Program-made: the position numbers and the translations under genes
The notes under the pieces: generated by a model
What the model was told of the DNA's origin: nothing
Database searches by the model: none
What the model saw: the letters and a program-made list of their open reading frames with translations, nothing else
Source: Prevotella sp. 885
Lineage (GTDB): Bacteria; Bacteroidota; Bacteroidia; Bacteroidales; Bacteroidaceae
Reading direction: 5' to 3'
Length of the DNA: 64,000 nucleotides
Assembly: GCF_002265625.1 (NCBI RefSeq)
Contig: NZ_NOVE01000001.1
Location: forward strand, 140,447-204,446
In this document: positions 42,229 through 50,533 of the stretch, in pieces
Layout: each line of letters begins with the position of its first letter
How positions within the stretch are numbered: the stretch's first letter is position 1

Positions 42229-43647
42229 TTATCTCTTAACCACCTTAGTCACAGTGCCGTCAGCATGGCGTACGATGTTTACGCCGCGCTGCATCTGTGT
42301 GGTGGCGATGCCAGAGATGGTGTAGATGTGCTTCACTGAGCCGTCAGCCTTCTTCACTGTGTCTACGCCAGTTACGTATCCGTTGGTTGAGAATGTGTAT
42401 TCCACAGTCTCTGTGCCGTTGTTGTCCACGCTGAATGTGATGTTGGCGCTGACCTGGTCATTGTCCTCGCTGTTCTCGTCAATCTTCACTGTGATGCTGC
42501 CAGAGAGGCTGTTCACGGTCATGGTCTTATAGAAAGGATGTGCGCATTCTGTTGTTGCCTCCACCTTGCCTGAAGAAAGATTCATTGTGGCAGTGGCCTC
42601 GTCAGCCTCGTAAGCCACTGAAGGGATGGTGATGGTGCCGAGTGAGAGAGTTGTTCCGGGGAGTGTACCCTCGGTCATAGTGAGTGTGCACTTGCCTTCG
42701 CCCTCGTCAGTGATGGTCAGTACGGAAGGCTTTTGGTCTGATACGTCGCCGTCGTCAGTACGAGAGAAGCTTGAGAGTGTGCCTGCCATTGAGACCGGCT
42801 CGAACGGCTCTTCTTCCTCCTTGCCGAACTGCATCTCCACATTGAAGTTCTCGTCGTCCATGTCCACGAGCATGGCGTATACCATGAGGTTGCCGTCCAC
42901 GTTGATAACGGCAGAGAGGTCGCCCTTGATGTTCTTTCCGTAGAGCGGTGAAGTCTCCTCGGTAGTGGCGTCCACGTAGCCTGAGATGTAAGTCTCGCCT
43001 TCCTCTTCCTCAAATCCAAGTCCGCTGAATGTGATGGCTCCGTAAGAAGCGTCAGCAGTCTCCACCGGCTTGAGTGTGAGCGAGTAAGTGTTGTCAGAAT
43101 ACTTGCTGAGGATAGCATTGGCGTTCTTTGTGGTCTTAGTGTCGCCGGCTGCTGTAGATGTGAGCAGGTCTGACGAAAATGTCTCTGTCTCGACGATGGT
43201 GGGTCCGTCGGGCTTGGTCTGCACCTTTGTGCCGTTAAACTTCACGTAGCGCAATGATGTAGTGCCGTAGTCGAAGTAGTTGGCTGTGAGCTGGAGGTTC
43301 TCTCCGTCCATAGTTCCCCAACCCTCGAACGAGCCTTTTGTCACGCCGCTCATATTGCCTTCGGTGATGTCGAAAGTGGTCTTGCTGCCCATAGAGAAGC
43401 TATATCCTGTTCCGTTCTGCTCGGTGGAGACATTGTTAAGCGTAATGGTTCCGAGAATGTCATTGCCGAATACGATGTTCTTCAGTACGATGGTGCTTGT
43501 GCCGTTGTCGTTTACGGTCACTTCCACATAGTTGTCGAAGCTCGGGAACGAGTTAGAGTTGTTCTTCCATGTACCATAGAAGGTGGTTTGTGCCATGGCT
43601 GTGAGTGATGCCATGATCACTGCAAGTAGTGTAAAGATTTTCTTCAT
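42229..43647 (-). CDS. Calycin-like repeat surface protein with sorting tail
   Basis: 472 residues from the ATG at 43645-43647 (MKKIFTLLAVIMASLTAMAQ, signal peptide); an upstream in-frame ATG overlaps the beta-barrel gene. Three calycin-like units follow in tandem: ~21-140 (TTFYGTWKNNS ... VKFNG), ~150-285 and ~290-425 (PVSMAGTLSSFSRT ...). The C-terminus has GVNIVRHADGTVTKVVKR, the tail seen in three other proteins of this window. Calycin-like domains often bind small hydrophobic ligands, but no ligand is known for this family. Gene follows the PorT-type barrel by 29 bp. Confidence 0.78.
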   Translation of the reverse strand: MKKIFTLLAVIMASLTAMAQTTFYGTWKNNSNSFPSFDNYVEVTVNDNGTSTIVLKNIVFGNDILGTITLNNVSTEQNGTGYSFSMGSKTTFDITEGNMSGVTKGSFEGWGTMDGENLQLTANYFDYGTTSLRYVKFNGTKVQTKPDGPTIVETETFSSDLLTSTAAGDTKTTKNANAILSKYSDNTYSLTLKPVETADASYGAITFSGLGFEEEEGETYISGYVDATTEETSPLYGKNIKGDLSAVINVDGNLMVYAMLVDMDDENFNVEMQFGKEEEEPFEPVSMAGTLSSFSRTDDGDVSDQKPSVLTITDEGEGKCTLTMTEGTLPGTTLSLGTITIPSVAYEADEATATMNLSSGKVEATTECAHPFYKTMTVNSLSGSITVKIDENSEDNDQVSANITFSVDNNGTETVEYTFSTNGYVTGVDTVKKADGSVKHIYTISGIATTQMQRGVNIVRHADGTVTKVVKR

Positions 43648-43676
43648 AGACAATTGTTTTTCGTTATTAATATTTC

Positions 43677-44432
43677 TTACTTGAGCTTGTATGTCAGTCC
43701 GATGCTGCCGTAGATAGGGTAGAGCGACTGCTCGATGACGTGGAAGTCCTTGCGGAAAATCTTGGTCAGACCCCATGACAGTCCGGCGTATGCACCGAAG
43801 CGGTTGGAGAAGAACCAGTCTGCACCGAGGTCCAGTCCGAACTGCCAGTGACGCAGGTCTTCGGTAAAGTCATAGTCGCCGCGTTCTCCTTCGACGTGTC
43901 CCAGCTCCACCTTGTCGCCCGTCGGGTCGCCGACGCGCAGATATCCGTCGTAGGCATATCCGCTGAAGTTGTTGCTAAGTACGTAGGAGAAGTAAGGACC
44001 GAACTTCAGACGCAGGTTCGGCGACACGTTGTATGCCACCTGCAGCGGCAGCGTCACCATCCATTCGTCCACCTCCGTTACGACATTACCGGTGAAGAGT
44101 CCGCTGAGCGTCTCGTCTCCGCGTCTCATCTCCATGCTGTATCCCTTCACCTTTGCGTCGGTCTTCATGCCCTTGTTCTGGTAATAGAATCCTGCCTGCA
44201 ATCCCCACTTCTCTGTCAGGGGCTTGTATGCGTCCAGTCCGAGGAGCGTGTTGTTGGTGGGCGTATACTTGTCGAGCGATCGGATGGTGGCTGGCATGCC
44301 TACCGGAGCCGTTCCTCCGAGGCTGTAGCCTAAGCGTACCATGTATCTGAGATCGCCGAAGATGTCGATGGCGAGCGTTTCCTGCAAGCCCACGAAGGCC
44401 ACGAGGAGCAGTGTGATTATTGTTTTCTTCAT
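43677..44432 (-). CDS. PorT-family outer membrane beta-barrel protein
   Basis: 251 residues: signal peptide (~1-21), then amphipathic strands typical of the outer membrane beta-barrel (OMP_b-brl_2/PorT-like) family, such as WGLQAGFYYQNKGMKTDAK, LPLQVAYNVSPNLRLKFGPY and AYAGLSWGLTKIFRK, ending in GSIGLTYKLK. Predicted eight-stranded barrel. It is the second gene of the operon with a PCMD lipoprotein and two calycin-like surface proteins, so it may help to place or anchor them; that is inference. Confidence 0.8.
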   Translation of the reverse strand: MKKTIITLLLVAFVGLQETLAIDIFGDLRYMVRLGYSLGGTAPVGMPATIRSLDKYTPTNNTLLGLDAYKPLTEKWGLQAGFYYQNKGMKTDAKVKGYSMEMRRGDETLSGLFTGNVVTEVDEWMVTLPLQVAYNVSPNLRLKFGPYFSYVLSNNFSGYAYDGYLRVGDPTGDKVELGHVEGERGDYDFTEDLRHWQFGLDLGADWFFSNRFGAYAGLSWGLTKIFRKDFHVIEQSLYPIYGSIGLTYKLK

Positions 44433-44449
44433 ATTGATGCGGTTGAATG

Positions 44450-45649
44450 TTATTTCTGCTGTGCGGCGGGCTTCTCGTATGCCACCTTCACCTTATCTAT
44501 TAATAGCGTACTGCCGATGGCTCCCTCGAAGTGTGCTCCCTCGCAGCTGGAGGTGAAGACGATGGCTATGCTGTATCCGTAGTTGGCGAGCACCTGCGGG
44601 TCGGGCTCCGTGGTGTATTCGAATGGGATGTCGAAGAACTGCCATCCGTTCTCGGTGCGTGTGATGCGTCCGCTGAGCGCATTGCCGATAATCTGCGGGC
44701 TGGTCTTCACGTTGTCGCCGGTCAGATAGAAGGCGTTGCCCTGTTCGTCAGTGTTCTTGAACACCACGGCGTAGATGTCGCCCTCGTCAATGCGTCCCTC
44801 CACCGCCTTTCCGCTCTTGTCCATAAACTCGTCGCCCGGCGCATACTGATAATATCCGCTGAAGCTTACGGGCTTGACGTTTAGCTTGTTGGCAGCTCCG
44901 TCGCCGAAGTGTGTGGCAAGCAGCGGAGTCTTCGTGGCGATGGTCGACTCGAACACGCCTGTAAAGAGATTGCCTGCTGCGATGCGCATGTTCATCATTA
45001 CGCCGAACGATCCCGTGGAGCTTGTCGTTAGCTTCACGCCGTTGCCGTCGTAACCCTCGGTCAGCGGTGTGGTGGGATATTCCTCAGGTGTGGCTTTCTT
45101 CTTTGCGATGGCAAATCCGGCGTTGCCCGTCGCCCAGTTGTCGGCGCGGTTGCCATTGTCGAGGATGTCGCTCCACATATAGTATTTCTGCGCCTTCTCC
45201 TCAAGGAAGAAGTTCTCGAAGTCGTATCTCATCGTGTCAGTCTTTGCCTCCGGTATCTCCGGTTCCATGGCAGTGATGTTTACGTTGTACGTGCGGTGCC
45301 ACTGTCCGTCCTCTGACGTCACGGTGTAGACCACCGCACCTTGTGAGAAGTCGTGCACCGAACCGCTTGCTGGCGATATTGTGGCTCCCGGTGTGATGCG
45401 GAACTGCGGTGCCATCTGTGTCAGGTCAGCTCCGGGTCGGAGCGGACTGAAGTTGATGGTGGTCTGCGTTGCAATCACGCGTGTCAGCGAGTCGGACGGT
45501 TGGAAGAACATTGCCTGCGGGTCGTCGGCATGTATGAAAGCCTCTTCGATGTCGCATTCCATTCCGAGCGGTTCGTCCTTGATGCAGGAGCTGAACATGA
45601 GTGGAAGTGCGGCAAGTGTGATGATGATATATGGTCTTGTCATTGTCAT
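44450..45649 (-). CDS. PCMD-domain surface lipoprotein
   Basis: 399 residues from the ATG at 45647-45649 (MTMTRPYIII); a further ATG 33 bp upstream lies too close to the promoter. The lipobox LMFSSC gives Cys22. An Ig-like segment (~60-135, ending TYNVNITAMEPEIPEA) precedes the PCMD domain (~140-395), with YYMWSDILDNGNRADNWATG, GYDGNGVKLTTSSTGSFG and DEGDIYAVVFKNTDEQG. PCMD stands for putative carbohydrate metabolism domain; no activity is proven. First gene of the four-gene surface operon. Confidence 0.8.
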   Translation of the reverse strand: MTMTRPYIIITLAALPLMFSSCIKDEPLGMECDIEEAFIHADDPQAMFFQPSDSLTRVIATQTTINFSPLRPGADLTQMAPQFRITPGATISPASGSVHDFSQGAVVYTVTSEDGQWHRTYNVNITAMEPEIPEAKTDTMRYDFENFFLEEKAQKYYMWSDILDNGNRADNWATGNAGFAIAKKKATPEEYPTTPLTEGYDGNGVKLTTSSTGSFGVMMNMRIAAGNLFTGVFESTIATKTPLLATHFGDGAANKLNVKPVSFSGYYQYAPGDEFMDKSGKAVEGRIDEGDIYAVVFKNTDEQGNAFYLTGDNVKTSPQIIGNALSGRITRTENGWQFFDIPFEYTTEPDPQVLANYGYSIAIVFTSSCEGAHFEGAIGSTLLIDKVKVAYEKPAAQQK

Positions 45650-45692
45650 TCTTATTTGTATGTGTATCATATCTTTATACACAGTTAAAATG

Positions 45693-45724
45693 CAAAGTTA
45701 TGCTAATTTTGCGGAGGGTACAAA
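45693..45724 (-). promoter_or_regulatory. Bacteroidota-type promoter for calycin/PCMD operon
   Basis: Minus strand: TTTG (45721-45724), 20 bp, TAACTTTG (45693-45700), about 45 bp upstream of the first start. An excellent consensus match. Confidence 0.7.
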
Positions 45725-45812
45725 TAATAAGTGTGAAAAAAAATTAGAGTATTCTTTTTGGAACATATTATAAAAAGAAAAGGACAAGGAGCGGACGCCT
45801 TGTCGTCCGACA

Positions 45813-46201
45813 CAATATTTGCATTTCTAACGCTCAATACTATGAGCTGAGCGCACAACAAAATCTTTGGTGCGAAATTCTTGAGTTTTGAGCGTTTAGA
45901 GATAATGTGTTAATATACAGCGTGTTATGCGGTTTTCTGACGAAGCGCTATGAAATCAGACTCGCAAACGAGCCGTTTTTTGCTGCAATAGCGCCACTTT
46001 TACACTCCAATAGTGGCACTTTTATCATGCAATAGTGCCACTTTTACTGTCTAATAGTGGCACTATTGGAGTGTAAAAGTGGCGCTATTGTTAAGTATGG
46101 GTGCTGTTTGCACAGCAAAACACCGTAAAAACAGCAATCTAAATCTCTAGAATCAATTTTTATTTTGTAACAGCTTTTTACTCTTTGTACGATATTTGCA
46201 T
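45813..46201 (-). repeat. 390-bp palindrome-array element, copy C
   Basis: Reverse orientation: reads on the minus strand from ATGCAAATATCGTACAAAG (right end) to AAATGCAAATATTG (left end). The array, closed by CAATAGCGCCACTTTTACAC and its complement, lies at 45986-46090. Hairpins adjoin both ends: CGGACGGC-ATCC-GCCGTCCG on the right (46204-46223) and CGGACG-CCTTGT-CGTCCG on the left (45792-45809). Nearly identical to copy A through most of its length. Fills the gap between the methyltransferase and PCMD genes. Confidence 0.88.
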
Positions 46202-46276
46202 AGCGGACGGCATCCGCCGTCCGAGTTAGGAATTTTGAATTTTGAGTTTTGAATTGGTAGGACGTATTCAGCCAAT

Positions 46277-46825
46277 TCAAAATTCGGAACTGCTTCCTGC
46301 AATGAACTGCTTTGCCACTTCCCAAATGACGATGCCGGCTGTTACGCTGACGTTAAGGGAGTGCTTGGTGCCGAACTGCGGTATCTCGAGGCAACCGTCA
46401 GCAAGGTCGACCACCTCCTGATGGACGCCCTTCACCTCATTGCCGAACACCACGGCGTAACGTCGGTCGGTGTCAAGAGAGAGGTTCTGGAGCTTTGTGG
46501 AACCCTCCACCTGCTCTATGGAATAGACGAAGACGCCCTCTTTCTGAAGCTCTGCCACAGCTTCGGTGGCTGTAGGGAAGTAGCGCCAGTCTACCGAATC
46601 TTCGCCGCCGAGCGCTGTCTTGTGGATTTCGGGGTGGGGTGGAGTGGCTGTGATGCCGCAGAGATACACCGCTTCCACGCGGAAAGCGTCTGATGAGCGG
46701 AATACGGAGCCGACGTTGTGGAGCGAGCGCACGTCGTCAAGAACGACGATGAGGGGGAGCTTCTTGGCCTCATGAAACTCGTCCACCGTGAGACGCTGCA
46801 TTTCTATAGTACGGAGTTTACGCAT
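46277..46825 (-). CDS. TrmH/SpoU family RNA 2'-O-methyltransferase
   Basis: 182 residues of the SPOUT (trefoil knot) fold. Motif 1 is DDVRSLHNVGSVFRSSDAF with the catalytic arginine, motif 2 VVFGNEVKGV, and motif 3 FGTKHSLNVSVTAGIVIWE. It uses SAM to methylate a ribose in tRNA or rRNA; the target is unclear. The start is the ATG at 46823-46825 (MRKLRTIEMQ); an upstream ATG lies over the promoter element. The last residues (AGSSSEF) are encoded where the AT-rich intergenic repeat AATTCAAAATTC begins, so the native stop may have been replaced by repeat sequence. Confidence 0.88.
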   Translation of the reverse strand: MRKLRTIEMQRLTVDEFHEAKKLPLIVVLDDVRSLHNVGSVFRSSDAFRVEAVYLCGITATPPHPEIHKTALGGEDSVDWRYFPTATEAVAELQKEGVFVYSIEQVEGSTKLQNLSLDTDRRYAVVFGNEVKGVHQEVVDLADGCLEIPQFGTKHSLNVSVTAGIVIWEVAKQFIAGSSSEF

Positions 46826-47126
46826 TGTATGGTTTCTTTTATATGTGTTCTTATATGTTAAATGTAGGTGCAAAGTTAGTAAAGATTATGGACAAACTCC
46901 TCCTTGCGGGTTGTTTTATTGGCTGTAGAGTGGGGCGAACATCACAATCGTATGGCGAAATCTACCACTATTTATTGATATAAATCTACTAATTGTATTT
47001 TTATTGTTCTATAACTCTCTATGATTAACGTAAAAGTAAGATTTATTTTGCGGAATTAAAAATAGATAATATCTTTGCAACATTGATTTGAAACACAAAA
47101 GACATTAATATTTAAAAGAAAAAGTT
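46826..47126. other. Divergent promoter region
   Basis: Non-coding between the methyltransferase and a beta-barrel gene. The minus-strand -7 element TAACTTTG is at 46871-46878. The plus-strand promoter is noted separately. The rest is AT-rich with no other feature I can support. Confidence 0.45.
47047..47077 (+). promoter_or_regulatory. Bacteroidota-type promoter for beta-barrel gene
   Basis: TTTG (47047-47050), 19 bp, TATCTTTG (47070-47077), about 50 bp upstream of the ATG at 47127. Confidence 0.6.
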
Positions 47127-47642
47127 ATGAAGAAGATTTTTATGACTATGGCAGCTATGGTAATTGCTGCAAGCGCAAGCGCACAGGTTTACATCGGTGG
47201 TTGTGCAGGTCTTTCAAGCGTTAAGTATGGCAAGGCAGACTCAAAGATGCATTACGCACTCGTTCCTGAGATCGGTTATGAGTTCAACAAGAACTGGGAG
47301 GCTGGTCTTACCATCGGTTACGAGGGTGTAGAGGACGGCTACAACACATTCGAGCTCGCTCCGTACGCACGCTATACATTCTGCAACACAAAGCTCGTTG
47401 ACCTCTTCCTCGAGGGTACTGTAGGCTACAAGCACTTCGGTGGCAACGGCAGAGATTATGATGGATTCGAGTTCGGCATCAAGCCGGGTCTGAAGGTTAA
47501 CCTCTCTGACCACGTGGCTTTCATCACAAAGGTTGGTTTCTTCGGTTACCAGCAGGAGAACGAGGGTGCTGCTAAGGTTAAGGCATTCGGTGTTAACCTC
47601 GACGGAACAAACATCCAGTTCGGTGTTAACTACAAGTTCTAA
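47127..47642 (+). CDS. Small outer membrane beta-barrel protein (OmpA/OmpW-like)
   Basis: 171 residues: signal peptide MKKIFMTMAAMVIAASASAQ followed by eight likely transmembrane strands, ending GTNIQFGVNYKF with the terminal phenylalanine expected of outer membrane proteins. Matches the general OMP_b-brl family. Codon choice is strongly biased and the promoter is good, which suggests high expression. No periplasmic peptidoglycan-binding domain. Function unknown; structural or small-solute porin are possible. Confidence 0.82.
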   Translation: MKKIFMTMAAMVIAASASAQVYIGGCAGLSSVKYGKADSKMHYALVPEIGYEFNKNWEAGLTIGYEGVEDGYNTFELAPYARYTFCNTKLVDLFLEGTVGYKHFGGNGRDYDGFEFGIKPGLKVNLSDHVAFITKVGFFGYQQENEGAAKVKAFGVNLDGTNIQFGVNYKF

Positions 47643-47667
47643 TAACAGAATAAGGACATCAATAACA

Positions 47668-47708
47668 TAAAAAAGGCTGCAAGCACGTCGTTGCTTGCAG
47701 CCTTTTTC
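47668..47708. terminator. Bidirectional intrinsic terminator
   Basis: AAAAGGCTGCAAGCA pairs with TGCTTGCAGCCTTTT around a short loop, with A and T runs outside. It serves the convergent beta-barrel and sirtuin genes. Confidence 0.9.
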
Positions 47709-47743
47709 GTTGTTATTTGTCATTTAACTGAACTTGCGCAAGT

Positions 47744-48442
47744 TCAATCATTCAATATTTCGCAAAGCTTCTTCATTCCTTCGCTTGCTCCGCATTGCAG
47801 GTGCGTGAAGTTCTGTCTGCCTACGCCGAGCGACGGCTCCGGATCGATGAGATAAACGGGTACGGAGGGGCGCACGTAATGGATAAGTCCGGCGGCGGGA
47901 TATACGTTCAGCGACGTGCCTATGATGACGAAGATGTCGGCTTGCTCTGCTGCTTCCGCTGCTACGCTTATCATCGGCACCGATTCGCCGAAGAACACGA
48001 TGAACGGACGTTCCAGCGAACCGTCTCCGGCGAGTGTTCCGGGCTTCACCTCACAATCGTCTTCGGTAAGCTCACGCTGGTAACGCGGGTCGTCAACGTC
48101 GCGCGATGAGCACACCTTGGTGAGTTCGCCGTGCAGATGGATGACGTCCGTTGATCCTGCTTTCTCGTGCAGGTTGTCCACGTTCTGCGTGATGACGGTC
48201 ACCTTATAGTCCTTCTCCAGGTCGTGGATGAGGCGATGACCCTCATTAGGCTGTGCCGCATAGAGCTTGTGGCGCAGCATATTGTAGAAGTTGGTGACGA
48301 GCGTCGGGTCTTTAAGCCAACCCTCATGCGATGCCACCTGGTCCACGGGATAGTTCTCCCACAGTCCGTCGTTACCACGGAATGTCTTGAAACCGGACTC
48401 TACGGACATGCCGGCGCCGGTCAGAAAAACGATGTGCTTCAT
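47744..48442 (-). CDS. Sir2 family NAD-dependent protein deacylase (CobB-like)
   Basis: 232-residue cytosolic sirtuin removing acyl groups from lysine with NAD. NAD-binding motifs GAGMSVESGFKTFRG and TQNVDNLHEKAG are intact, as are the catalytic histidine in IHLHGEL and GTSLNVYPAAGL. The zinc module is reduced: only two cysteines (KVCSS and DDCEVKP) are visible where classical sirtuins have four. Such zinc-poor class III-like forms are known among bacterial sirtuins. The start is at 48442, followed by a terminator for the META gene upstream. Confidence 0.92.
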   Translation of the reverse strand: MKHIVFLTGAGMSVESGFKTFRGNDGLWENYPVDQVASHEGWLKDPTLVTNFYNMLRHKLYAAQPNEGHRLIHDLEKDYKVTVITQNVDNLHEKAGSTDVIHLHGELTKVCSSRDVDDPRYQRELTEDDCEVKPGTLAGDGSLERPFIVFFGESVPMISVAAEAAEQADIFVIIGTSLNVYPAAGLIHYVRPSVPVYLIDPEPSLGVGRQNFTHLQCGASEGMKKLCEILND

Positions 48443-48461
48443 ACGTGCTGCCTTTTATTGT

Positions 48462-48485
48462 AAGCCCCGCACACGGGCGGGGCTT
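48462..48485 (-). terminator. Hairpin terminator of META lipoprotein gene
   Basis: AAGCCCCGC pairs with GCGGGGCTT (loop ACACGG), with T-rich sequence after it on the minus strand. Confidence 0.7.
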
Positions 48486-48492
48486 GTTGTTT

Positions 48493-48918
48493 TTACTTTG
48501 CCTTCTGGAGTGACAATACGGTCTTGCCGCTGTTGTCTGTGAGGTCCACACGACCTTCTCCTGTTGCCTTATATCCCTTTACGTGTCCGAGCGCGTCCAG
48601 CACGCTCTGCTCCGTAGTCATGTCGTGGCAGAGCATCATTGTGGCTCCCACCTGCGAGAGGTCGAGAGTCTGGCGTGACGTGTTGAGCTTCATTGTGCCG
48701 GTGATATTGTTGCATCCTGCACAGCCGTATACGTTGTTCTTGCTGGTCTCGAATCCGATAAAGGGACGAGCTTCTGTCTTTGTGGTGTCTACTACCTTAC
48801 CGTTTACTTCTACGATGTCCCACTCACCGTTGAGGTCAGTGGCCTGTCCTATGGTCTTGGGGGTGGAGCAGCTACAGATGGCGAGCGCTGAGGCTATTAT
48901 TAAGCTGAGATTCTTCAT
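48493..48918 (-). CDS. META domain lipoprotein (HslJ-like)
   Basis: 141 residues. The lipobox ALAICSC puts lipidation near Cys17. The META domain follows: DLNGEWDIVEVNGK, FIGFETSKNNVYGCAGCNNITG, then ATMMLCHDMTTEQSVLDAL, the characteristic META/HslJ pattern. Probably in the outer membrane or periplasm. HslJ in E. coli is heat-inducible and linked to novobiocin resistance; the role here is not known. Gene sits 25 bp after the cysS stop and likely shares its transcript. Confidence 0.88.
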   Translation of the reverse strand: MKNLSLIIASALAICSCSTPKTIGQATDLNGEWDIVEVNGKVVDTTKTEARPFIGFETSKNNVYGCAGCNNITGTMKLNTSRQTLDLSQVGATMMLCHDMTTEQSVLDALGHVKGYKATGEGRVDLTDNSGKTVLSLQKAK

Positions 48919-48943
48919 ATTATTAATTATTAATTACTAATTC

Positions 48944-50431
48944 TTACTTGAGTTTCCATGTGGCACCGTCCTTGGTGTCCTTTACTTCAAAGCCGAGTTC
49001 GGCGAGTTCGTCGCGGATGCGGTCGCTTGTTGCCCAGTCCTTGGCAGCCTTTGCCTTTGAGCGGAGGTCCAGAACCATGTCCACCACCTTGCCGAAAGCT
49101 TCCTCACGATGAGATGACGAGCCTGCGTTGTCGGGACGCAGACCGAGGAGGTCGAAGGCGAAGAGACGCATTGTCTCAGAGAGTTCCTTGAGGTCAGCCT
49201 CAGAGATGGTGGCCTTGTGGTCGACGAGCTTGTTGACAACGGAGCATGCCTCGAAGAGGTGAGCGATGACGAGCGGAGTGGCGAAGTCGTCGTTCATGGC
49301 ATCGTAGCACTTCTCGCGAAGCTCGCTTACCATCTTCTTTGTCTCTGCGTCGCTCTCAGCAGAAGCTGCGATGCGGTCAAGGTCGCTGATGCCGTTCATG
49401 AGTTTCTCCAGTCCCTTCTGCGATGCCTGGAGCGCTTCGTTAGAGAAGTCGACGGTGCCGCGGTAGTGAGCTGAGAGGATGAAGAAGCGGATGGTCATCG
49501 GCGAGTAGGGCTGTTCGAGGTTCTTGTTGTTGCCGGTGAAGAACTCCTCGAGCGTGATGAAGTTGCCGAGCGACTTGCCCATCTTCTGTCCGTTGATGGT
49601 TATCATGTTGTTGTGCATCCAGTAGTGCACCATTTGGTCGCCCTGCGAAGCCACAGCCTGCGCAATCTCGCACTCGTGGTGCGGGAATACGAGGTCCATT
49701 CCTCCTCCGTGGATGTCGAAGTGAGCGCCGAGATACTTGCGTCCCATGGCTGTGCACTCGCAATGCCAGCCGGGGAAACCGTCGCTCCAGGGGCTCGGCC
49801 AGCGCATGATGTGCTCAGGAGAAGCCTTCTTCCAGAGGGCGAAGTCAGCCTGATTGCGCTTCTCGCCCACGCCGTCAAGAGCGCGTGAAGCGTCCTTTAC
49901 GTCGTCAAGGTTGCGACCTGAGAGGATGCCGTAATGATATTTCTCGTTGTATTTCTTTACGTCGAAGTATACGGAGCCGTTGCTCTCGTAAGCGAATCCG
50001 TTGTCCAGAATCTGCTTCACCAGTTCCTCCTGCTCGATGATGTGGCCCGTGGCGTGCGGCTCGATGCTTGGCGGGAGCACGTTGAGCGCTTCCATAGCAG
50101 CGTGATAGCGGTTGGTATAGTACTGTGCTATCTCCATCGGCTCGAGCTGTTCGAGGCGTGCCTTCTTCTCTATCTTGTCGTCACCCTCGTCAGCGTCGTG
50201 CTCAAGGTGGCCCACATCGGTGATGTTGCGAACGTAGCGCACCTTATATCCGAGGTGCTTGAGATAGCGGAAGAGGATGTCGAAAGTGATGGCGGGACGT
50301 GCATGTCCGAGGTGTGGGTCGCCGTAAACGGTAGGTCCGCAGACGTACATGCCCACGTTAGGCGCATGCAGCGGCTTGAACACTTCCTTTCTTCGTGTCA
50401 GGGTGTTGTATATCCAGAGAGCTTGTTCCAT
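48944..50431 (-). CDS. cysS: Cysteinyl-tRNA synthetase
   Basis: 495-residue class I synthetase charging tRNA-Cys. The zinc cysteine C31 is in [14 protein letters not shown], with the HIGH signature as HLGH (40-43). Further zinc ligands are in WHCECTAM and HHECEIAQ. The KMSKS loop reads KMGKS (~283-287). The anticodon-binding domain (DALR-like) occupies the last ~140 residues, ending [17 protein letters not shown]. Full length and intact. Confidence 0.97.
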   Translation of the reverse strand: MEQALWIYNTLTRRKEVFKPLHAPNVGMYVCGPTVYGDPHLGHARPAITFDILFRYLKHLGYKVRYVRNITDVGHLEHDADEGDDKIEKKARLEQLEPMEIAQYYTNRYHAAMEALNVLPPSIEPHATGHIIEQEELVKQILDNGFAYESNGSVYFDVKKYNEKYHYGILSGRNLDDVKDASRALDGVGEKRNQADFALWKKASPEHIMRWPSPWSDGFPGWHCECTAMGRKYLGAHFDIHGGGMDLVFPHHECEIAQAVASQGDQMVHYWMHNNMITINGQKMGKSLGNFITLEEFFTGNNKNLEQPYSPMTIRFFILSAHYRGTVDFSNEALQASQKGLEKLMNGISDLDRIAASAESDAETKKMVSELREKCYDAMNDDFATPLVIAHLFEACSVVNKLVDHKATISEADLKELSETMRLFAFDLLGLRPDNAGSSSHREEAFGKVVDMVLDLRSKAKAAKDWATSDRIRDELAELGFEVKDTKDGATWKLK

Positions 50432-50493
50432 AGTTCTGTATATTGTGATGTTTTTATAGTGTTTTTGTATTAAGTGAATAGTGCTTCAAGGCA

Positions 50494-50501
50494 CAAATTT
50501 A
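50494..50501 (-). promoter_or_regulatory. Promoter -7 element for cysS
   Basis: Minus-strand TAAATTTG fits TAnnTTTG, about 63 bp upstream of the cysS start. No clear -33. Confidence 0.35.
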
Positions 50502-50533
50502 CACATTTCTTGAGTCATACACAAGCATTTCAC

